Shown here piece after piece: positions 34,271-42,992 of a stretch of 64,000 bases of DNA; within the stretch, counting starts at the first letter, position 1, and the number at the start of each line of letters is the position of its first letter. The stretch is from JAZBPO01 sp963691775 (GTDB lineage: Bacteria > Pseudomonadota > Gammaproteobacteria > Pseudomonadales > Azotimanducaceae): NCBI GenBank assembly GCA_963691775.1, contig OY829369.1, positions 2,046,001-2,110,000 of the forward strand, written 5' to 3'. Below the pieces are notes generated by a model, which saw only the letters and a list, made by a program, of their open reading frames with translations, was not told the origin of the DNA and made no database searches. Position numbers and translations under genes: made by a program.

Positions 34271-35470
34271 GTGAAACTCGCATTCGACGCCGAACTCGAA
34301 GCGTTCCGACAGGAGGTCCGGACCTGGCTGAACGAGGTGCTCACGCCAGAGCTCAAGGAGGCCGGACGCAAGCGGACCAGCGTGTGGCAAGAGATTCGCT
34401 CGGCGATCGCCTGGCAGAAGATCCTCCACTCGAATGGCTGGGGCGGTGTGGATTGGCCGGCTCAGTACGGCGGCCCGGGTTGGAGCGTGGCGCAGCGCTA
34501 CGTGTTTGCCGAAGAGTGCGCCCGCGCCGATGCGCCCTATCTCGTGCCAATGGGCGTGAAGATGTGCGCCCCCATGCTCATGGGCTTCGGCACCCCGGAG
34601 CAGAAGGCCTACTACCTGCCCCGCATCCTCGACGGCACGGACATGTGGTGCCAGGGCTATTCGGAGCCCGGCGCGGGATCGGATCTTGCGTCGCTGAAGA
34701 CCATGGCCGTGAGCGACGGCGACCACTACGTGGTCAACGGCACCAAGATCTGGACCAGCTACGCCCACCTCTCGAACATGATGTTCGCGCTCGTGCGGAC
34801 CTCAACCGAGGGCAAGCCGCAGCAGGGCATCTCATTCCTGCTCATCGACATGGCGACGCCGGGCATCACGGTGAAACCGATCGTCAATCTCGAAGGTTCA
34901 CACGAGCTCAATCAGGTGTTCTTCGACGACGTGCGCGTGCCGAAGGCCAATCGCGTGGGCGAAGAGAACGATGGCTGGACCGTCGCCAAATACCTGCTCC
35001 AGTTCGAACGTACGAGCATGTCGTCCATCGAACTGAGGCGGCAGCTTGCTCGGATCAAGGAGATCGCAAGCCGGGAGACGCAGGACGGTCGGCACCTCGC
35101 AGAAGACGAAGACTTTCAGCGCAAGATGCAGGAACTCGAGATTCAGGCGCTCGGCATGGAAGTCTCCGAGGCGCGCGTCCTCGCGGATATCGGTGAGGGC
35201 AATCCGCCCGGCCCAGTGTCCTCCGTACTCAACGCAAGCGGCTCGGAAACGCTGCAGCGCGCCGAGACCTTTGCCGTCGAGGTGCTTGGCTACTACGGCT
35301 ACCCCTACGAACTCGCGCGGCTGGAAGTCGGGTACAACGGTCCGCCCATGGGTCCCGAGGACGCCATGCCGATCCTCGGCACCTGGCTCAACAACCGCAT
35401 GCGCACGATCGCGGGTGGCTCTTCGGAAGTGCAGCGAAACATTGTCGCCAAGGCCTTCCTAGGCCTCTGA
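34271..35470 (+). CDS. Acyl-CoA dehydrogenase
   Basis: 399 residues from GTG 34271, with GGAG eight bases upstream. Domains in order: helical N-terminus (KLAFDAELEAFRQEVRTWLN), FAD/acyl loop QGYSEPGAGSDLASLKT, middle sheet (VVNGTKIWTSYAHLSNMM), and C-terminal helices with the segment GGSSEVQRNIVAKAFLGL that binds the flavin adenine. This type of ACAD is often associated with sterol or branched-chain CoA degradation. It is divergent from the tetR operon and may share its operators. An ADP-ribosylglycohydrolase gene follows after 17 bases. Confidence 0.93.
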   Translation: MKLAFDAELEAFRQEVRTWLNEVLTPELKEAGRKRTSVWQEIRSAIAWQKILHSNGWGGVDWPAQYGGPGWSVAQRYVFAEECARADAPYLVPMGVKMCAPMLMGFGTPEQKAYYLPRILDGTDMWCQGYSEPGAGSDLASLKTMAVSDGDHYVVNGTKIWTSYAHLSNMMFALVRTSTEGKPQQGISFLLIDMATPGITVKPIVNLEGSHELNQVFFDDVRVPKANRVGEENDGWTVAKYLLQFERTSMSSIELRRQLARIKEIASRETQDGRHLAEDEDFQRKMQELEIQALGMEVSEARVLADIGEGNPPGPVSSVLNASGSETLQRAETFAVEVLGYYGYPYELARLEVGYNGPPMGPEDAMPILGTWLNNRMRTIAGGSSEVQRNIVAKAFLGL

Positions 35471-35487
35471 AGCAACAGGAGCGCGCC

Positions 35488-36537
35488 ATGAGCGAACTCG
35501 CCGATCGCATCCGCCGGGCTTGGCAGGGGCGCATCTCCGGCTGCCAGCTCGGCAAGCCGGTGGAACTGCTGTCCATGCGCGGAGGCTACGACGCGCTGGC
35601 GACCTATCTGGCCGAAGTCGGCGCAGAGGCGCCGCGCGACTACATCGGACACGCAGAACACGCACTCGTGAAACCCGAGTGGTGCGCAGGTGCGTTCACG
35701 CGCAGCGAACCCGATGACGACGTGAACTACAGCGTGCTCGCACTGATGATGCTGGAGGCGCATGGCGCTGATCTGCGCACGGTCGACGTTGCGCGCCACT
35801 GGCTGCGCCGATTGCCGGCAGGGAGCACCTACACCGCAGAGCGCGCCGCCTATCGCATCCTGATGGAGCGCGGCGCGGAGTGGTTTCCGGAAGGCGCAGA
35901 CCCGGGCTTCGATCTCGCCGAGTGCGCGGACAATCCCTACAGCGACTGGATTGGGGCGCAGATCCGAGCCGACCTCTATGGCTGGGTCTGCCCAGGCGAC
36001 GTGGCACGCGCAGCGGCGCTCGCCCGCGAAGACGCGCAGCTCTCGCACGTCGGCGACGGCATTCATGGCGCCGTGTTCGTCGCCGCTCTGGGGGCCGCCC
36101 TCGCCGACCGCCCGCTGGATGCAGCCTTCAGCGCTGCGCTGGCGGAGCTCCCCGCCGATTCCGACGCTCATGCGGCCGCACGCTACGGCATCGACCTCGC
36201 CGGGCAAGGTGACGGTGGCGCGCGCATCCGCGCGCGCTACGAGGATCTTTCGCCTGTGGCCACGATCAACAATCTCGCGCTCGTTACCTGGGCACTCGCG
36301 TCACACGCCGACGACTACAGCGCGGCAATCGGCGACGTTGTCGCGGCGGGCCTCGATACAGACTGCAACGGCGCGACGGTCGGCGCGCTCTGGGCCCTTC
36401 AGGGCGCAGACATACCGGGGCACTGGACCGGGCCGTGGAATGGCCGCGTGGGCGTGAGCCTCGCCGGGATCGCCGAGCTCTCGCTCGACGACCTCGTCGA
36501 TCGCACGGTGCGCGTGACGGAGGCCATGCGCGCCTGA
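35488..36537 (+). CDS. ADP-ribosylglycohydrolase (DraG) family protein
   Basis: 349 residues. Metal-binding signatures of the DraG/ARH fold are visible: GRISGCQLGKPVELL at the N-terminus, SEPDDDVNYSVLAL (the Asp-rich di-magnesium site) and AAGLDTDCNGATVGALWAL near the C-terminus. Characterised family members cleave ADP-ribose from Arg or Ser, or act on other N-glycosidic nucleosides, and bacterial homologues are diverse. Start ATG 35488 follows AGGAG. It is probably co-transcribed with the upstream acyl-CoA dehydrogenase; the reason for the pairing is not apparent. Confidence 0.88.
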   Translation: MSELADRIRRAWQGRISGCQLGKPVELLSMRGGYDALATYLAEVGAEAPRDYIGHAEHALVKPEWCAGAFTRSEPDDDVNYSVLALMMLEAHGADLRTVDVARHWLRRLPAGSTYTAERAAYRILMERGAEWFPEGADPGFDLAECADNPYSDWIGAQIRADLYGWVCPGDVARAAALAREDAQLSHVGDGIHGAVFVAALGAALADRPLDAAFSAALAELPADSDAHAAARYGIDLAGQGDGGARIRARYEDLSPVATINNLALVTWALASHADDYSAAIGDVVAAGLDTDCNGATVGALWALQGADIPGHWTGPWNGRVGVSLAGIAELSLDDLVDRTVRVTEAMRA

Positions 36538-36541
36538 ATCC

Positions 36542-37201
36542 TCAGGCAAGCGAAGCCGCTATCGTGTCCGCGTATTCCTGGCGCACGCCCATCTTGTTGT
36601 GCGCGTAGGGAGCGGCCGGCAGGTCCCCAAGGCGACTCGCTTCGGCCAGGGCGCGATCGAGCACCGCGTCCTCATCAACCAGCTCATCGAGAAAGCCCGC
36701 GGCGAGGGCGCCTTCCGGGTCGTAGATGTGCGCCTGCGTGACGGCGAGGGTGAGATGGCGCGGTGACAGGCGCGCTTTCGCGAGTTCGAGTCCGAACACG
36801 GGCAGGCTCATGCCGATCGCCGTTTCATTCAGGCCGAGCTTGAAAGACCCCGCCGCACCGATGCGCGTGTCGCTCGACAGCAGCATGAATGCCCCGGCCG
36901 CAATCGCGTGCCCCGTGCAGGCGGCCACCACAGGCTGAGGGTGGGTGAACAGCGCATGCATCATCCTTGCGCCGCGACCCACCAGCGCCGCCGACGCCTC
37001 GGCACCCTTGCCGAGCTCCTGCAGATCGAAGCCGGCGGAAAACAGCCCCGCGCGGCCCGCCAGCACGACGGCCTTGCCGTCCGCCTTAGAAGCAGCGAGC
37101 GCTTCTTCGACAACATCGATGAGCCCGTGACCGACCGCATTGGCCTTGCCCTCGTCGAATTGAACGAGCGCGACGCCGTCGCGCATCTCGAAACCGTGCA
37201 T
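36542..37201 (-). CDS. Enoyl-CoA hydratase/isomerase family protein
   Basis: 219 residues, short for the crotonase fold (usually about 260). EMRDGVALVQFDEGKANAVGH, then LAGRAGLFSAGFDLQEL and AACTGHAIAAGAFMLLSSDTRIG cover the two oxyanion-hole loops. LNETAIGMSLPVFGLELAKARL lies in the C-terminal helices. The short Glu-poor active site resembles crotonase-like proteins whose reaction is uncertain. ATG 37201 has AAGGAG six bases upstream. It is convergent with the ADP-ribosylglycohydrolase gene (four bases between stops). Confidence 0.85.
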   Translation of the reverse strand: MHGFEMRDGVALVQFDEGKANAVGHGLIDVVEEALAASKADGKAVVLAGRAGLFSAGFDLQELGKGAEASAALVGRGARMMHALFTHPQPVVAACTGHAIAAGAFMLLSSDTRIGAAGSFKLGLNETAIGMSLPVFGLELAKARLSPRHLTLAVTQAHIYDPEGALAAGFLDELVDEDAVLDRALAEASRLGDLPAAPYAHNKMGVRQEYADTIAASLA

Positions 37202-37369
37202 GGCGAACTCCTTCCCGATCGAAAGCGCCATCGTACCGCTTCAGTCCATCTGTGCGATCAGGCAAACGAAGGCCGGCACGGGCGTGTCACGCCCACCTCC
37301 GGAAGCGCCCGCGCGCGGAACACAGACAGCGCCCCGCGCGAATGGCACGATCGGGATCAGGGACACATC

Positions 37370-37388
37370 GCCATCGATCACCGATGGC
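37370..37388 (+). promoter_or_regulatory. Inverted repeat before the GST gene
   Basis: GCCATCG-ATCAC-CGATGGC has perfect 7-bp arms and a five-base loop, ending 18 bases before the GST start codon. It could be an operator or a 5' leader hairpin near the ribosome-binding site. The rest of the 205-base gap shows nothing else. Confidence 0.35.
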
Positions 37389-37406
37389 CCGCATCGGGAG
37401 AGCACC

Positions 37407-38015
37407 ATGCTCAAGCTGCATCACGCGCCAAACAGCCGCGCCGGACGCATCGTCTGGCTGCTGGAGGAACTGGGACTGCCCTACGAGCTCAATCGGATGG
37501 ACTTCCACCCCTCCGCGCTCAAGTCCGACGACCATCGCGCTCGTCACCCGCTTGGCCGGGTGCCCGTGCTCGAGGACGGCGACATCATGATCTACGAGTC
37601 GGGCGCGATCTGTGACTACGTCGTCGAGCGCCATGCGCCCGGGCGCTTGAAGCCCGCCGTCGACTCGCCGGACTTCCCGGCCTTTCTGCAGTGGTTCCAC
37701 TACTGCGAAGGCATGGTGATGCCGCCCGTGAACACGATCGTCGTGCAGACCATCCTGCTGCCGGAAGACCGCCGCGACGCAACCGTTCTCGGCCAGGCCC
37801 AGCGCCTGCTCACGAAGGCCTGGGCACCGGTGGACGAAGCCCTCGCGGATCGCGAGTACGTTGCCCGCGACTTCTCGATCGCCGACGTGATGCTTGGCCA
37901 CGCCGCCACCATGTCGAATCGCCTCGGCTGCGTACCAGACGAGATGGTCAATCTGAAGGCCTACGTCGAACGCATTGGTGCGCGACCAGCGTTCCAGACC
38001 GGGTTCAACGCCTGA
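37407..38015 (+). CDS. Glutathione S-transferase family protein
   Basis: 202 residues. The thioredoxin-fold N-terminal domain begins MLKLHHAPNSRAGRIVWLLEEL and continues with LGRVPVLEDGDIMIYESGAI, which contains the conserved cis-Pro and the ES glutathione-binding pair. The C-terminal helical domain includes YVARDFSIADVMLGHA with the N-capping box S.aD. ATG 37407 follows GGGAGAG. Conjugates glutathione to electrophiles or isomerises them; the substrate is unknown. It is convergent with the acyl-CoA ligase, with a terminator between. Confidence 0.9.
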   Translation: MLKLHHAPNSRAGRIVWLLEELGLPYELNRMDFHPSALKSDDHRARHPLGRVPVLEDGDIMIYESGAICDYVVERHAPGRLKPAVDSPDFPAFLQWFHYCEGMVMPPVNTIVVQTILLPEDRRDATVLGQAQRLLTKAWAPVDEALADREYVARDFSIADVMLGHAATMSNRLGCVPDEMVNLKAYVERIGARPAFQTGFNA

Positions 38016-38022
38016 CGTCCGC

Positions 38023-38049
38023 ATCCCCGCGGCGTCCTGCCGCGGGGAT
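38023..38049. terminator. Bidirectional hairpin between GST and acyl-CoA ligase
   Basis: ATCCCCGCGGC-GTCCT-GCCGCGGGGAT is a perfect 11-bp stem with a five-base loop, eight bases after the GST stop and 28 before the convergent ligase stop. A second weaker stem (CGCCGC...GCGGCG) follows at 38051-38069. No T-run. Confidence 0.55.
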
Positions 38050-38076
38050 ACGCCGCCGAGTGCGCGGCGGCGGCGC

Positions 38077-39597
38077 TCAGCCCACCTTCACCGTCTGCCG
38101 AAGCTGATACTTGAGGACCTTGCCGGTCGCATTCCGCGGCAGGGCGTCCACGAACACCACGTGCGCCGGCTGCTTGAAGCGCGCGAGCCGATCGCGGCCA
38201 TAGGCGAGCACGGTCTGGGCCTCGAGCGACTGGCCTTCCTTCACGGCCACGACCGCACAGCCCACCTCGCCCCAGCGCTCATCGGGCACACCGATGACGG
38301 CAACCTCGGCAATGGTTTCGATCTCGTAGAGCAGGCTCTCGACCTCGGCGGGATAGACGTTCTCTCCGCCGGAGATGTACATGTCCTTGAGGCGATCTTC
38401 GACGTAGTAGAAACCTTCCGCATCGCGGGAACCGATGTCGCCCGTCCGAAGCCAGCCGTCCACGAAGGTGTCGGCGTTCGCATCCTCCCGGCGCCAGTAT
38501 CCGGGCGTGACGATCGGCCCCTTGCACCAGAGCTCACCGGACTCACCAACGTCACAGTCCGTTCCATCTTCGCGCACGACTCGCATGGCCGTGTGGCGCA
38601 GGGGCTTGCCCGCGGAGCCGACGTGCGTGGCAACGTTCTCTTTCGGCAGAACGCAGCAGCTCGCCGTGTTTTCCGTCATCCCGTAGCCCTCCTGGATGAC
38701 GACGCCCCGCTCGAGCCACCATTTGACGAGCGGGACCGGCACCGCCTCCGCGCCGGCGAGGACCACCTGCAGGCCGGAAAAGTCCGTCCCCGGATTCTTC
38801 GGGTGATCGCGAAGTGCGTTGAAGATCGCCGGTACGCCCAGGAAATGCGTGACGCCAAGCGCCGGGTCGGCCAAGGCGTCCAGGGTCGCGCCGGGGTCAA
38901 AGGTGCGCATGACGATGGCGGTACCGCCGTTGTACAGCGCCGGGCAGGTGAACACCTGCAGGCCACCGATATGAAACAGCGGCATGACCGCCAGGCTCAC
39001 CATGTCCTCGCTACAGTGCATGGACGCGCCGGCGTTGGCGTTGGCCCACACCATCATCCCGTGCGTGATCATCACGCCTTTCGGCCGACCTGTCGTTCCT
39101 GAGGAATACATCAGCAAACAGAGGTCATCCGGTTCGAGGTCGACCTGTTCTCTCACCGGCTCACGCCCGACGAGCGCCGACTCGAAAGCGCTCTCGCCGC
39201 CCTCACCGCCGGTATCGAGAACGTGCTCGATCTCGACGGTCAGCGCCTCGACGGTTGCGGTCAGCATCGAGTCGTATACCAGCACCTTCGGCTCGGCGTT
39301 GCCGATGATGTAGTCGAGCTCTTCCGCAGTGAGGCGGAAGTTCAGCGCGAGATGCACGGCCCCGATGCGCCAGGTGGCGAAGATGAGATCGAGCGTGTCC
39401 TGGGAGTTGAGAGCAAGAACCCCAACGCGATCGCCGCGCTCGACGCCGAGCGAGCGGAGCCAGGCGGCCGCGCGGCCGACGCGCTCGTGCATCTCCGCAT
39501 AGGACTGCCGGCGGCCGCTTGGTAATTCGATGCTCGCGGTCTTGTTCGGGTAGCGATACGCGCCGTAGCCGACCCAGTCGAAGATCTTTCCTGCCAT
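38077..39597 (-). CDS. AMP-forming fatty acyl-CoA synthetase
   Basis: 506 residues of the ANL family. MYSSGTTGRPKGVMITHGMM is the phosphate-binding loop, GYGMTENTASCCVLP the A5 motif, RTGDIGSRDAEGFYYVEDRLKDMYISGG the hinge, and the C-terminal PRNATGKVLKYQLRQ holds the catalytic Lys. The start ATG 39597 has GGGAGGAG six bases upstream. It resembles the ligase at 29093-30655 in architecture but is a separate subfamily. It should activate a fatty or aromatic acid for beta-oxidation by neighbouring enzymes; chain preference unknown. Confidence 0.92.
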   Translation of the reverse strand: MAGKIFDWVGYGAYRYPNKTASIELPSGRRQSYAEMHERVGRAAAWLRSLGVERGDRVGVLALNSQDTLDLIFATWRIGAVHLALNFRLTAEELDYIIGNAEPKVLVYDSMLTATVEALTVEIEHVLDTGGEGGESAFESALVGREPVREQVDLEPDDLCLLMYSSGTTGRPKGVMITHGMMVWANANAGASMHCSEDMVSLAVMPLFHIGGLQVFTCPALYNGGTAIVMRTFDPGATLDALADPALGVTHFLGVPAIFNALRDHPKNPGTDFSGLQVVLAGAEAVPVPLVKWWLERGVVIQEGYGMTENTASCCVLPKENVATHVGSAGKPLRHTAMRVVREDGTDCDVGESGELWCKGPIVTPGYWRREDANADTFVDGWLRTGDIGSRDAEGFYYVEDRLKDMYISGGENVYPAEVESLLYEIETIAEVAVIGVPDERWGEVGCAVVAVKEGQSLEAQTVLAYGRDRLARFKQPAHVVFVDALPRNATGKVLKYQLRQTVKVG

Positions 39598-39909
39598 CTG
39601 CAGCTCCTCCCCTGCATCGCCCCTCGCGACGCGTAAACAGTCGGCGCTGGCGCGCCATCCATTGCTCTCCTCGCCACCCGGCCAGCGTGCTGGGCTGCCG
39701 TCGCACGGAGGTTCCAGTGTCCGATGCCCGATCGGGCACGATGTGCCGCCAGGCGACACGCGCCCACCTCATCGGAAGTATCTTCGATACGCGAGCGCAG
39801 CGCGCACGTCCATACGCTTCGCACCTGAAAGCGCCAAACGAGCGGGCACTCCCACCGAGCCGTGCTGAAACCGGCGAAGCCGCAAGCCGCTGCGCGCGAT
39901 ACGTCGGGC
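39598..39909. other. Intergenic region with a 14-bp palindrome
   Basis: No gene is recognised in these 312 bases. TGCCCGATCGGGCA (39725-39738) is a perfect palindrome about 130 bases upstream of the acyl-CoA ligase start and might be an operator. Nothing else distinct was seen. Confidence 0.4.
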
Positions 39910-41121
39910 CTATGCCGGCGCCTGCTCGTTCGCTAGGGCCGACCTACGACGCGCTCGGCGCCGGATCGGCGTGAGCACGAGCCGACGCCAGGCGAGCGCA
40001 AGCCCGGTCCAGGCGAGCACGGCGGCGCCAAGAGATGCGAGGCCCGCGATCGTCTGACCGACGACGCCGTAGACTTCCCCGGTATGGAGGAAGCGGTTGA
40101 AGAACCGCGCCCATCGATAGGGGTCGTCTGCAAAGCGCGGAGCTTCCCCGAGCACAGCACCCGTGCGCCGATCGAGACGGAGTACCGACTGGCGCTGCAC
40201 CTGAGCGCCGTTGCCGCGATCGACGATGACCTCAAGCACCTCGGCACCCGCATGCGGCAAGGTAAAGGTCAGGCGTTCGAACGCGCCGGCCGCAGCCCGC
40301 GCATCGGCCACCAGTGCATCGATGTGACGTGCATCTGCAACCGGCAGCGTTTCGCCCTCTACCACCTTTGCCTCGGAGGCCTCGCCCACAGCACCCGCAC
40401 CGGACAGGGCGCGCAGCGCGTCCTTTGCCCATTCGTAATGAAACACGGTCGCTGACGCCGCGATCGCGATGAGCGGAACGAGACACCAGAACCCGATGAC
40501 GTGATGGAAGTTGTAATCCCGCGCCTTCGCCGTCGGCGGCCGGCGCGCGAACAGCATCTGCGAGCGCAGCACGGCCGCCGACCAGATTCGCGGTAGCCAG
40601 ATGAAGAGCCCGGATGCGAGCAGGAACAAGAACGCAAGATTCGCAAGGCCCGTCACGTCACGGCCTGCATCGCGCGCGTCCCCCTCAAGCGCAAACCAGC
40701 GGTGGATGCGCATGACGAATGTGAAGAACGCGTCGACTTCGGGCGCAGGGGCGGGCACCACCGAACCAGTTACCGCGTCGAGACTGACGCGCTCACGGCG
40801 ACCAGCGGCAAATGTGATCGGTGCGCGCGGATCGGCGCGAATCGCCAGTTCCTTTGGCTCGAAGTGCTCAGCGCGTACCTGATCGAGCAGGCTGCGCAGG
40901 GGCAGGCGAGGCGCCTCGGCACCGTGGTCTACCCACGATGACCGCTCGAATCCCGCCATGATCTGCCGCTCATACGTGAGCAGCGCACCGGTAACGGCCA
41001 GCATCAGCAGCACCAGACCGGCGATGCACCCCGCAGCGAGATGCAACCAGAAGAAAGCGGTGCGGGCGCGCAGGGAACGACCGCGGCGTCGGGGGGCGGG
41101 CGCCGATGCGGCAGCCGTCAT
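39910..41121 (-). CDS. PepSY-associated transmembrane protein
   Basis: 403 residues. An N-terminal helix RTAFFWLHLAAGCIAGLVLLMLAVTGALLTYERQI is the classical PepSY_TM start, with three further hydrophobic segments (AFLFLLASGLFIWLPRI, FWCLVPLIAIAASATVFHYEW and IAGLASLGAAVLAWTGLALAWR) and a large periplasmic loop. Family members lie in the inner membrane beside TonB-linked iron uptake and are thought to reduce or process ferric ligands, with conserved His residues in the helices (W.H, FHH, HTGEVYG). No receptor lies next to it here. The function is inferred from family only. Confidence 0.88.
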   Translation of the reverse strand: MTAAASAPAPRRRGRSLRARTAFFWLHLAAGCIAGLVLLMLAVTGALLTYERQIMAGFERSSWVDHGAEAPRLPLRSLLDQVRAEHFEPKELAIRADPRAPITFAAGRRERVSLDAVTGSVVPAPAPEVDAFFTFVMRIHRWFALEGDARDAGRDVTGLANLAFLFLLASGLFIWLPRIWSAAVLRSQMLFARRPPTAKARDYNFHHVIGFWCLVPLIAIAASATVFHYEWAKDALRALSGAGAVGEASEAKVVEGETLPVADARHIDALVADARAAAGAFERLTFTLPHAGAEVLEVIVDRGNGAQVQRQSVLRLDRRTGAVLGEAPRFADDPYRWARFFNRFLHTGEVYGVVGQTIAGLASLGAAVLAWTGLALAWRRLVLTPIRRRARRRSALANEQAPA

Positions 41122-41190
41122 GAAGGTTCCAAGGGCAGTCGATGCGAATTCTTCTCATTTTCAGCGACGCTCGCCGCGCGGTCAACGCGA

Positions 41191-41796
41191 TTAGCCCGCC
41201 ACGACCATGGGCACGCTCGATGCGAGTAGCAGCCCCGCCATACCCCAGTCGAAGGCCCGCCGGCGGCGGGGGCCGCGCAACACGCCTCGCACTTCCCGAC
41301 CCAGCATCGCCCACAGCCCGGTAGAAGGCAGGTTCACCGCGCCGAACACCGCGGCCACTGCAGCGACGGCGAGCAGGTCGCTGGCCGGCGCGTAGACCGC
41401 CACGGCGGTCAGCGCCATCGCCCAGGCCTTCGGATTGATCCATTGGAAGGCCGCAGCCTGAAGAAAGGTCAGCGGCGCAGTTTCCGGCGACGCTTCACCG
41501 TCAATCGCGGCTGACGGGGTCGCAACCATTTTCCAGGCGAAGCCTAGGAGCGCGATCAGGCAGGCAAGACGCACCGCTTCAGCGAGCAACGGCACACGCT
41601 GCAGGAGTTCCGACACACCCATTCCCACCAGCATCAGCATGAACGCGAAACCGAGCGCGACACCGAGCAGATGCGGCAAGGTCCGACGCAAGCCGAAGCG
41701 CGCGCCGGAGCTCATGAGCATGAGATTGTTCGGGCCGGGCGTGATTGACGTCGCCAGGGCAAAGGTGGCGAGCGCGAGGGCCGACTCAGCATTCAT
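41191..41796 (-). CDS. LysE family amino acid/threonine exporter
   Basis: 201 residues with five or six hydrophobic segments, starting ATFALATSITPGPNNLMLMSSGARFG, the conserved SiTPGPnn signature of LysE/RhtB exporters. FLQAAAFQWINPKAWAMALT contains the conserved Asn-Pro-Lys motif. ATG 41796 is chosen since the upstream frame lacks membrane character. It would export an amino acid or homoserine-lactone-type compound. It is divergent from an Lrp/AsnC regulator, the usual arrangement for amino-acid-responsive control. Confidence 0.9.
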   Translation of the reverse strand: MNAESALALATFALATSITPGPNNLMLMSSGARFGLRRTLPHLLGVALGFAFMLMLVGMGVSELLQRVPLLAEAVRLACLIALLGFAWKMVATPSAAIDGEASPETAPLTFLQAAAFQWINPKAWAMALTAVAVYAPASDLLAVAAVAAVFGAVNLPSTGLWAMLGREVRGVLRGPRRRRAFDWGMAGLLLASSVPMVVAG

Positions 41797-41861
41797 GGGG
41801 CGCTTCCGCATGCATCCGGGGAGGCGCAATCTTAGGGCCGTAGCCGTGGCGGACGATTGCA

Positions 41862-41894
41862 AATTACGCGACTATTCGCCGCTCGCGCGCAATT
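41862..41894. promoter_or_regulatory. Candidate Lrp/AsnC site in the lysE-lrp divergent gap
   Basis: AATTACGCG (41862-41870) and CGCGCAATT (41886-41894) form an imperfect inverted repeat with one mismatch and a 15-base spacer, in an AT-rich patch that stands out from the GC-rich surroundings. It ends ten bases before the regulator start, so it could overlap the promoters of both genes. Lrp-type autoregulation is inferred. Confidence 0.4.
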
Positions 41895-41904
41895 AATCAT
41901 CTCT

Positions 41905-42348
41905 ATGGACAGATTCACCGATCGAATATTGCGGATTCTGGGGTCAGAGGGCCGGATCAGCAACGTCGAGCTCGCCGATCGCATCGGGCTCTCGCCCTCT
42001 GCATGCCTGCGCCGGGTACAGGAGCTGGAACGGCAGGGCGTAATCAAGGGCTACCGCGCCGTCGTCGATCGCGAGCGCCTCGGGATCGGCTTCCAGGCCT
42101 ATGTGACCATCGGCCTGAACGAACACAGCCAGACGGCTCAGCTCGCTTTCGAGGCTGCGATCACGGCGGCACCAGAGGTCCGTGAATGCCATAACGTGAC
42201 CGGCGGCGTGGAGTATTTGCTGCGCGTGGAAACGCCTGATCTCGCGGCCTACAAGGCGCTGCACACGGACGTGATCGGCACCGCACCGCACGTCGCGGCC
42301 ATCACCACCTATGTGGTTATGGAGTCTCCGAAGGACGAGCGCGCCTGA
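41905..42348 (+). CDS. Lrp/AsnC family transcriptional regulator
   Basis: 147 residues. The N-terminal winged helix-turn-helix is ISNVELADRIGLSPSACLRRVQELE, then VIKGYRAVVDRERLGIGFQAYVTIGL, the linker to the RAM/AsnC ligand domain (ECHNVTGGVEYLLRVETPDL). ATG 41905 is chosen over upstream starts because the HTH register fits and the upstream sequence is the promoter. Regulators of this type sense amino acids through the RAM domain. It probably controls the divergent LysE exporter. Confidence 0.92.
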   Translation: MDRFTDRILRILGSEGRISNVELADRIGLSPSACLRRVQELERQGVIKGYRAVVDRERLGIGFQAYVTIGLNEHSQTAQLAFEAAITAAPEVRECHNVTGGVEYLLRVETPDLAAYKALHTDVIGTAPHVAAITTYVVMESPKDERA

Positions 42349-42583
42349 GGGCAAGACGAAGCAGGGCTGCGACCGCGCCCATGGGCGCGAGGGACGCGGC
42401 AACCGGCAACAGCCAACTCCAGCCCGTCTCGAGCATCCGGTCCCAGCGCCAGCCATCCGGCGTCCGGAAGATCGCACCGGGATTCTCGGCGACTTCCCAG
42501 ACGACAATGCCGCCAGAGAAGAAGATCGCGATCGCGAAGCCGAGCGCGGCACCGAACAGCACCGCCCGCATCCATGCACCCAT
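42317..42583 (-). CDS. Small two-helix membrane protein
   Basis: 88 residues with two hydrophobic helices (AVLFGAALGFAIAIFFSGGI and WLLPVAASLAPMGAVAALL) separated by a polar loop with two Trp (DGWRWDRMLETGWSW), and a basic C-terminus. A GGAGGAG lies upstream of ATG 42583 at a slightly long distance. It overlaps the 3' end of the convergent Lrp gene by 32 bases. I do not recognise a family; it may be a real small inner-membrane protein, but the overlap leaves doubt. Confidence 0.5.
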   Translation of the reverse strand: MGAWMRAVLFGAALGFAIAIFFSGGIVVWEVAENPGAIFRTPDGWRWDRMLETGWSWLLPVAASLAPMGAVAALLRLALRRARPSETP

Positions 42584-42992
42584 GAGCTTTCATCTCCTCC
42601 AGCAGCGGCGGTCCCTCGAAGCAGTCCGCTGAACGCAAGACCGTCCCGTCCAGGTACGGACGCTGGTGACATTCCCGTGCGGGTCACGACAGCAAGCGGC
42701 AGCGACAGCCGTTCGAAGCCGAGCGCGTATGCGACGAGCGCCAGATCGCGCACGACCGGCCGCTTCCGCGCGAATCCTATACCTACGCTCGCACGGCGCT
42801 GCAGCACGCAAGAGGGGAATCTGACCAGAACGCAAGGTGATCGCGGCCCAACGGGAAACCGAGCGCCCGCGCGCCGACAGGGTGCGGGGCTAAGTCGAGG
42901 CCGATCAGAAGGTGCTTGCGCGGCGAGACCCGAAAGGCTGGACGGCTGCGACGGACCTGCCTAGGGTCGATCCCGGCCTCCAGGAGAACACC
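42584..42992. other. Intergenic region without recognised features
   Basis: No gene, RNA or clear regulatory element was recognised in these 409 bases between the small membrane protein and the signal peptidase gene. Open frames here have no protein-like composition. A promoter for the signal peptidase probably lies in the last 100 bases but no clear hexamers are seen. Confidence 0.4.
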
